Translations under genes and position numbers: made by a program
In this document: in pieces, positions 5,070 to 6,467 of the stretch
How positions within the stretch are numbered: the first letter of the stretch is position 1
Layout of the letters: each line of letters begins with the position of its first letter
NCBI GenBank assembly: GCA_031370745.1
Contig: JANMQX010000318.1
Coordinates: forward strand, 1-6,467
Direction: 5' to 3'
DNA: 6,467 nt
Source of the DNA: JAENVT01 sp031370745
GTDB taxonomy: Bacteria > Actinomycetota > Acidimicrobiia > Acidimicrobiales > Ilumatobacteraceae
The notes under the pieces: generated by a model
The model's input: the letters and a program-made list of their open reading frames with translations, nothing else
Told to the model about the DNA's origin: nothing
The model's database searches: none

Positions 5070-5945
5070 CTACGGGAACAAGGTGATCCCGCAGCTGGTC
5101 AGGTCACCATATTCGTGTTGGATGTCGGGATCATCCGGAACCGTGATGTTCTCGACGGGGTGCAGGTTCACGGTCGTGAAGTTGTGCCCGAACGGTTGCA
5201 ACGTGACAGCCCAGTCACCGCCCGGGTTCTGCTCGGCGGTCGTGAGGCTGTGGTTGATCGAACCGGCTGCGCCATCGCATTGCAGGCCCTGATAGATCGG
5301 CTCGGCGGAGATCCTGAACGTGAACAACGTGTCGTCGGTGGTGTTGTTGTGCCACACACGGATGCAGTACTGCGGTGTGAGCGTCAAGAACGCGCCGACT
5401 GCAGTGCCGGCCTTGGTTGGCCCGATTGCCAGCACTGCGACAGGCGGGGGCACGGCGGCACCGAGGGCGTGGTCGAAGTCCATGAATTGGATCGAGACGG
5501 TGTCGGCGTTGCCGATCGGCACCTCGACGTCACTGGTGCCTCCCGTTGCCAGGGTGGCGTGCACATGCGGCACCCCACTCAGCGAGTATGAGGTGACCAC
5601 GTCGTTGAGCGTGTCGCCGTCGATGTCGCCATTGATCGCCACCAGATTCGTTGCACCAGACGGAATCGTCGTGCCCGTTGGGCAGACCGTCGACACCGGG
5701 ACGGTCACCGGAGCAGTCGTCGGAGCAGCGCTCGTTGGAGCAGGTGCGGTGGTCGGGGAGAGCGTTGTCGGCACGGTGGCCGTCGTGGTGGTCCCGACCG
5801 GCGTCGTGACAACTGGGGTTGTTGCAGTCGAGGCCGCCGACGAGGCGACACTGGAACCAGTCGAGCTGCCACTGTCGTCACAACTCACCATTGCTAACAC
5901 CATTGCGACGGTGCAAGCCGCTGCCAACGGTCGTCCAGCAAGCAT
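5070..5945 (-). CDS. Secreted lipoprotein of unknown function with Ser/Thr/Pro linker and Ca2+-loop-like motif
   Basis: A 291-aa protein exported and probably lipid-anchored on the outer face of the membrane. Residues 1-21 form a short signal peptide (one Arg, then an Ala/Val/Met-rich core) ending in a lipobox-like M-V-S-C with Cys22 as the lipidated residue; Met at -3 is slightly off consensus. Residues 25-87 are almost only Ser, Thr, Ala, Val and Pro, a flexible and possibly O-glycosylated spacer. The remaining ~200-residue domain is not one I recognise. It contains NGDIDGDTLNDVV (105-117), an Asp-x-Asp-x-Asp loop like those binding calcium in FG-GAP/VCBS or dockerin-type repeats, present only once. 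Cys88, 194, 223 and 285 could form two disulfides. The ATG at 5945 is preceded by a strong GGAGGGGG six bases upstream. It is convergent with recO and divergent from glyS, so it is its own transcription unit. Function unknown. Confidence 0.85.
   Translation of the reverse strand: MLAGRPLAAACTVAMVLAMVSCDDSGSSTGSSVASSAASTATTPVVTTPVGTTTTATVPTTLSPTTAPAPTSAAPTTAPVTVPVSTVCPTGTTIPSGATNLVAINGDIDGDTLNDVVTSYSLSGVPHVHATLATGGTSDVEVPIGNADTVSIQFMDFDHALGAAVPPPVAVLAIGPTKAGTAVGAFLTLTPQYCIRVWHNNTTDDTLFTFRISAEPIYQGLQCDGAAGSINHSLTTAEQNPGGDWAVTLQPFGHNFTTVNLHPVENITVPDDPDIQHEYGDLTSCGITLFP
5685..5873 (-). repeat. Low-complexity Thr/Ser/Pro-coding tract within the lipoprotein gene
   Basis: This part encodes the 63-residue Ser/Thr/Ala/Pro spacer behind the lipidated cysteine. 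At DNA level it has imperfect in-frame repeats, for example GGAGCAG on the plus strand at 5710, 5722 and 5737, encoding repeated A-P-T units. Such tracts often vary in length between strains. Confidence 0.5.
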
Positions 5946-5951
5946 CTGTAT

Positions 5952-5959
5952 CCCCCTCC
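5952..5959 (-). promoter_or_regulatory. Ribosome-binding site of the lipoprotein gene
   Basis: On the minus strand GGAGGGGG stands six bases before the ATG at 5945. It is the strongest Shine-Dalgarno sequence in the window and fixes the start directly ahead of the signal peptide. Confidence 0.8.
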
Positions 5960-6043
5960 GAACTCAACGCTTTCTACGAAATCCTTGCAGGTTGGCGAAC
6001 TCGTTCGCGAGAGCCTCGACGGCCCTCGTAGCCTTACCCAGGT
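5960..6043. promoter_or_regulatory. Divergent promoter region of the lipoprotein gene and glyS
   Basis: The two genes start 98 bp apart on opposite strands, so both promoters should be here. For glyS, TAGCCT (6029-6034) fits a -10 hexamer whose start point would fall only a few bases before the ATG at 6044, implying a leaderless or near-leaderless mRNA. For the lipoprotein, the minus strand has TAGAAA about 17 bases after TTCGCC, a weak -10/-35 pair. A small stem CTCG-TTCG-CGAG also lies here. All assignments are tentative; no T-box or riboswitch structure is evident. Confidence 0.35.
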
Positions 6044-6467
6044 ATGCCTGCGACCGAACTCGATCAAGTTGTCAATCTGTGCAAGAGGCGCGGCTTTGTG
6101 TTCCCGTCGGCCGAGATCTATGGCGGCTTTCGGAGCACCTACGACTACGGGCCTCTCGGCGCATTGTTGTTGCGAAACATCCGCGAGGCGTGGATCCGCT
6201 CGACCGTGCAGTTGCGCGACGACGTGGTGCTGATCGACGCGGCCATCCTTGGGCCGCCGCAGGTGTGGGAGGCCAGCGGTCACCTCGCCAACTTCACCGA
6301 TCCGCTGGTCGACTGCACCAACTGCAAGAACCGGTTTCGCCTCGACAAACTCGACGACCCCAACACCTGTCCGAGCTGCGGCAAGCATGGCACGTTCACC
6401 GAGCCGCGCCAGTTCAACCTGATGTTCAAGACGCACGCCGGTCCGATCGAAGATGCTGGGGCAGTGG
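6044..6467 (+). CDS. glyS: Glycyl-tRNA synthetase, single-chain (alpha2) type, 5' part (cut by window end)
   Basis: The first 141 residues of a class II aminoacyl-tRNA synthetase that charges tRNA-Gly with glycine in the cytoplasm. The N-terminus is characteristic of the alpha2 enzyme: CKRRGFVFPSAEIYGGFRST (13-32), YDYGPLGALLLRNI (33-46), VWEASGHLANFTDPLVDC (74-91). A four-cysteine zinc site follows, C91-T-N-C94 and C109-P-S-C112, then EPRQFNLMFKTHAGPIED (120-137), which precedes motif 2 outside the window. The ATG at 6044 starts at the usual distance before the GFVFPS segment. There is no clear Shine-Dalgarno sequence; an AGG touches the start almost directly, and a leaderless mRNA is possible. 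The gene lies near recO and a cis-prenyltransferase as in mycobacteria, here with the lipoprotein gene inserted between. The reading frame runs to the last base and is intact. Confidence 0.96.
   Translation, partial: MPATELDQVVNLCKRRGFVFPSAEIYGGFRSTYDYGPLGALLLRNIREAWIRSTVQLRDDVVLIDAAILGPPQVWEASGHLANFTDPLVDCTNCKNRFRLDKLDDPNTCPSCGKHGTFTEPRQFNLMFKTHAGPIEDAGAV

Noticed and set aside
5058..5591. 177-codon plus-strand open frame antisense to the lipoprotein
   Set aside because: The opposite strand has a signal peptide, lipobox and strong ribosome-binding site; the plus-strand product looks like a GC-rich shadow.
5946..6043. A T-box or other riboswitch leader before glyS
   Set aside because: The whole intergenic space is 98 bp, shared with a divergent gene, and no T-box-like conserved sequence or antiterminator/terminator pair is visible.
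5894..6436. 180-codon minus-strand open frame across the glyS start and lipoprotein start
   Set aside because: Antisense to well-conserved GlyRS sequence and to the promoter region; no family motif and no ribosome-binding site.

Overview
The window looks like a piece of chromosome from a high-GC actinobacterium. The gene content (recO, a cis-prenyltransferase and a glycyl-tRNA synthetase close together, a mycobacterium-like DinG-type helicase, a single-chain GlyRS) fits the actinobacterial core, and the style (frequent GTG starts, stop/start overlaps, a Thr/Pro-rich lipoprotein) suggests the Acidimicrobiia (Ilumatobacter-like). That placement is inference; no rRNA or other marker is present. 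The window is densely coding, with no stretch over 300 bases lacking a gene, and I see no mobile element, CRISPR array or RNA gene.

Layout from left to right: (1) the C-terminal DNA-binding half of an OmpR/PhoB-type response regulator, + strand, cut by the left edge. (2) A minus-strand run transcribed uppS, then a DinG/XPD-type Fe-S helicase, then a crotonase (enoyl-CoA hydratase family). uppS and the helicase overlap as ATGA and the helicase and crotonase are 19 bp apart. The crotonase and response regulator converge with overlapping stop codons. (3) A 74-bp divergent promoter region. (4) A plus-strand pair: a 179-aa protein that reads as a degenerate cis-prenyltransferase, followed by recO, overlapping by one base (TAGTG). 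(5) A minus-strand lipoprotein, convergent with recO. (6) A divergent promoter region and the 5' part of glyS on the plus strand, cut by the right edge.

The most interesting point is the pair of cis-prenyltransferase homologues placed back to back around 3.7 kb. The minus-strand protein has the catalytic motifs (DGNGRWA, FSTENW, RTSGE-R-ISNF) but lacks the C-terminal RxG tail and the conserved Glu of the LWQ-x-A-Y-A-E segment (here Pro). The plus-strand protein lacks the catalytic Asp and the diphosphate-binding RTSGE motif, yet keeps that Glu (E145) and ends in R-R-F-G-G-L-D. This complementary loss is the division of labour seen in eukaryotic two-subunit cis-prenyltransferases (DHDDS/NgBR, Rer2/Nus1). 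I infer that this bacterium makes its undecaprenyl or decaprenyl carrier lipid with a heteromeric enzyme encoded by a divergent gene pair. The motif pattern is read directly from the sequence; the heteromer is a hypothesis.

The other genes are ordinary housekeeping or accessory functions: carrier lipid for the cell wall (uppS pair), DNA repair (recO, helicase), acyl-CoA metabolism (crotonase), translation (glyS), an envelope lipoprotein of unknown role, and a two-component regulator.
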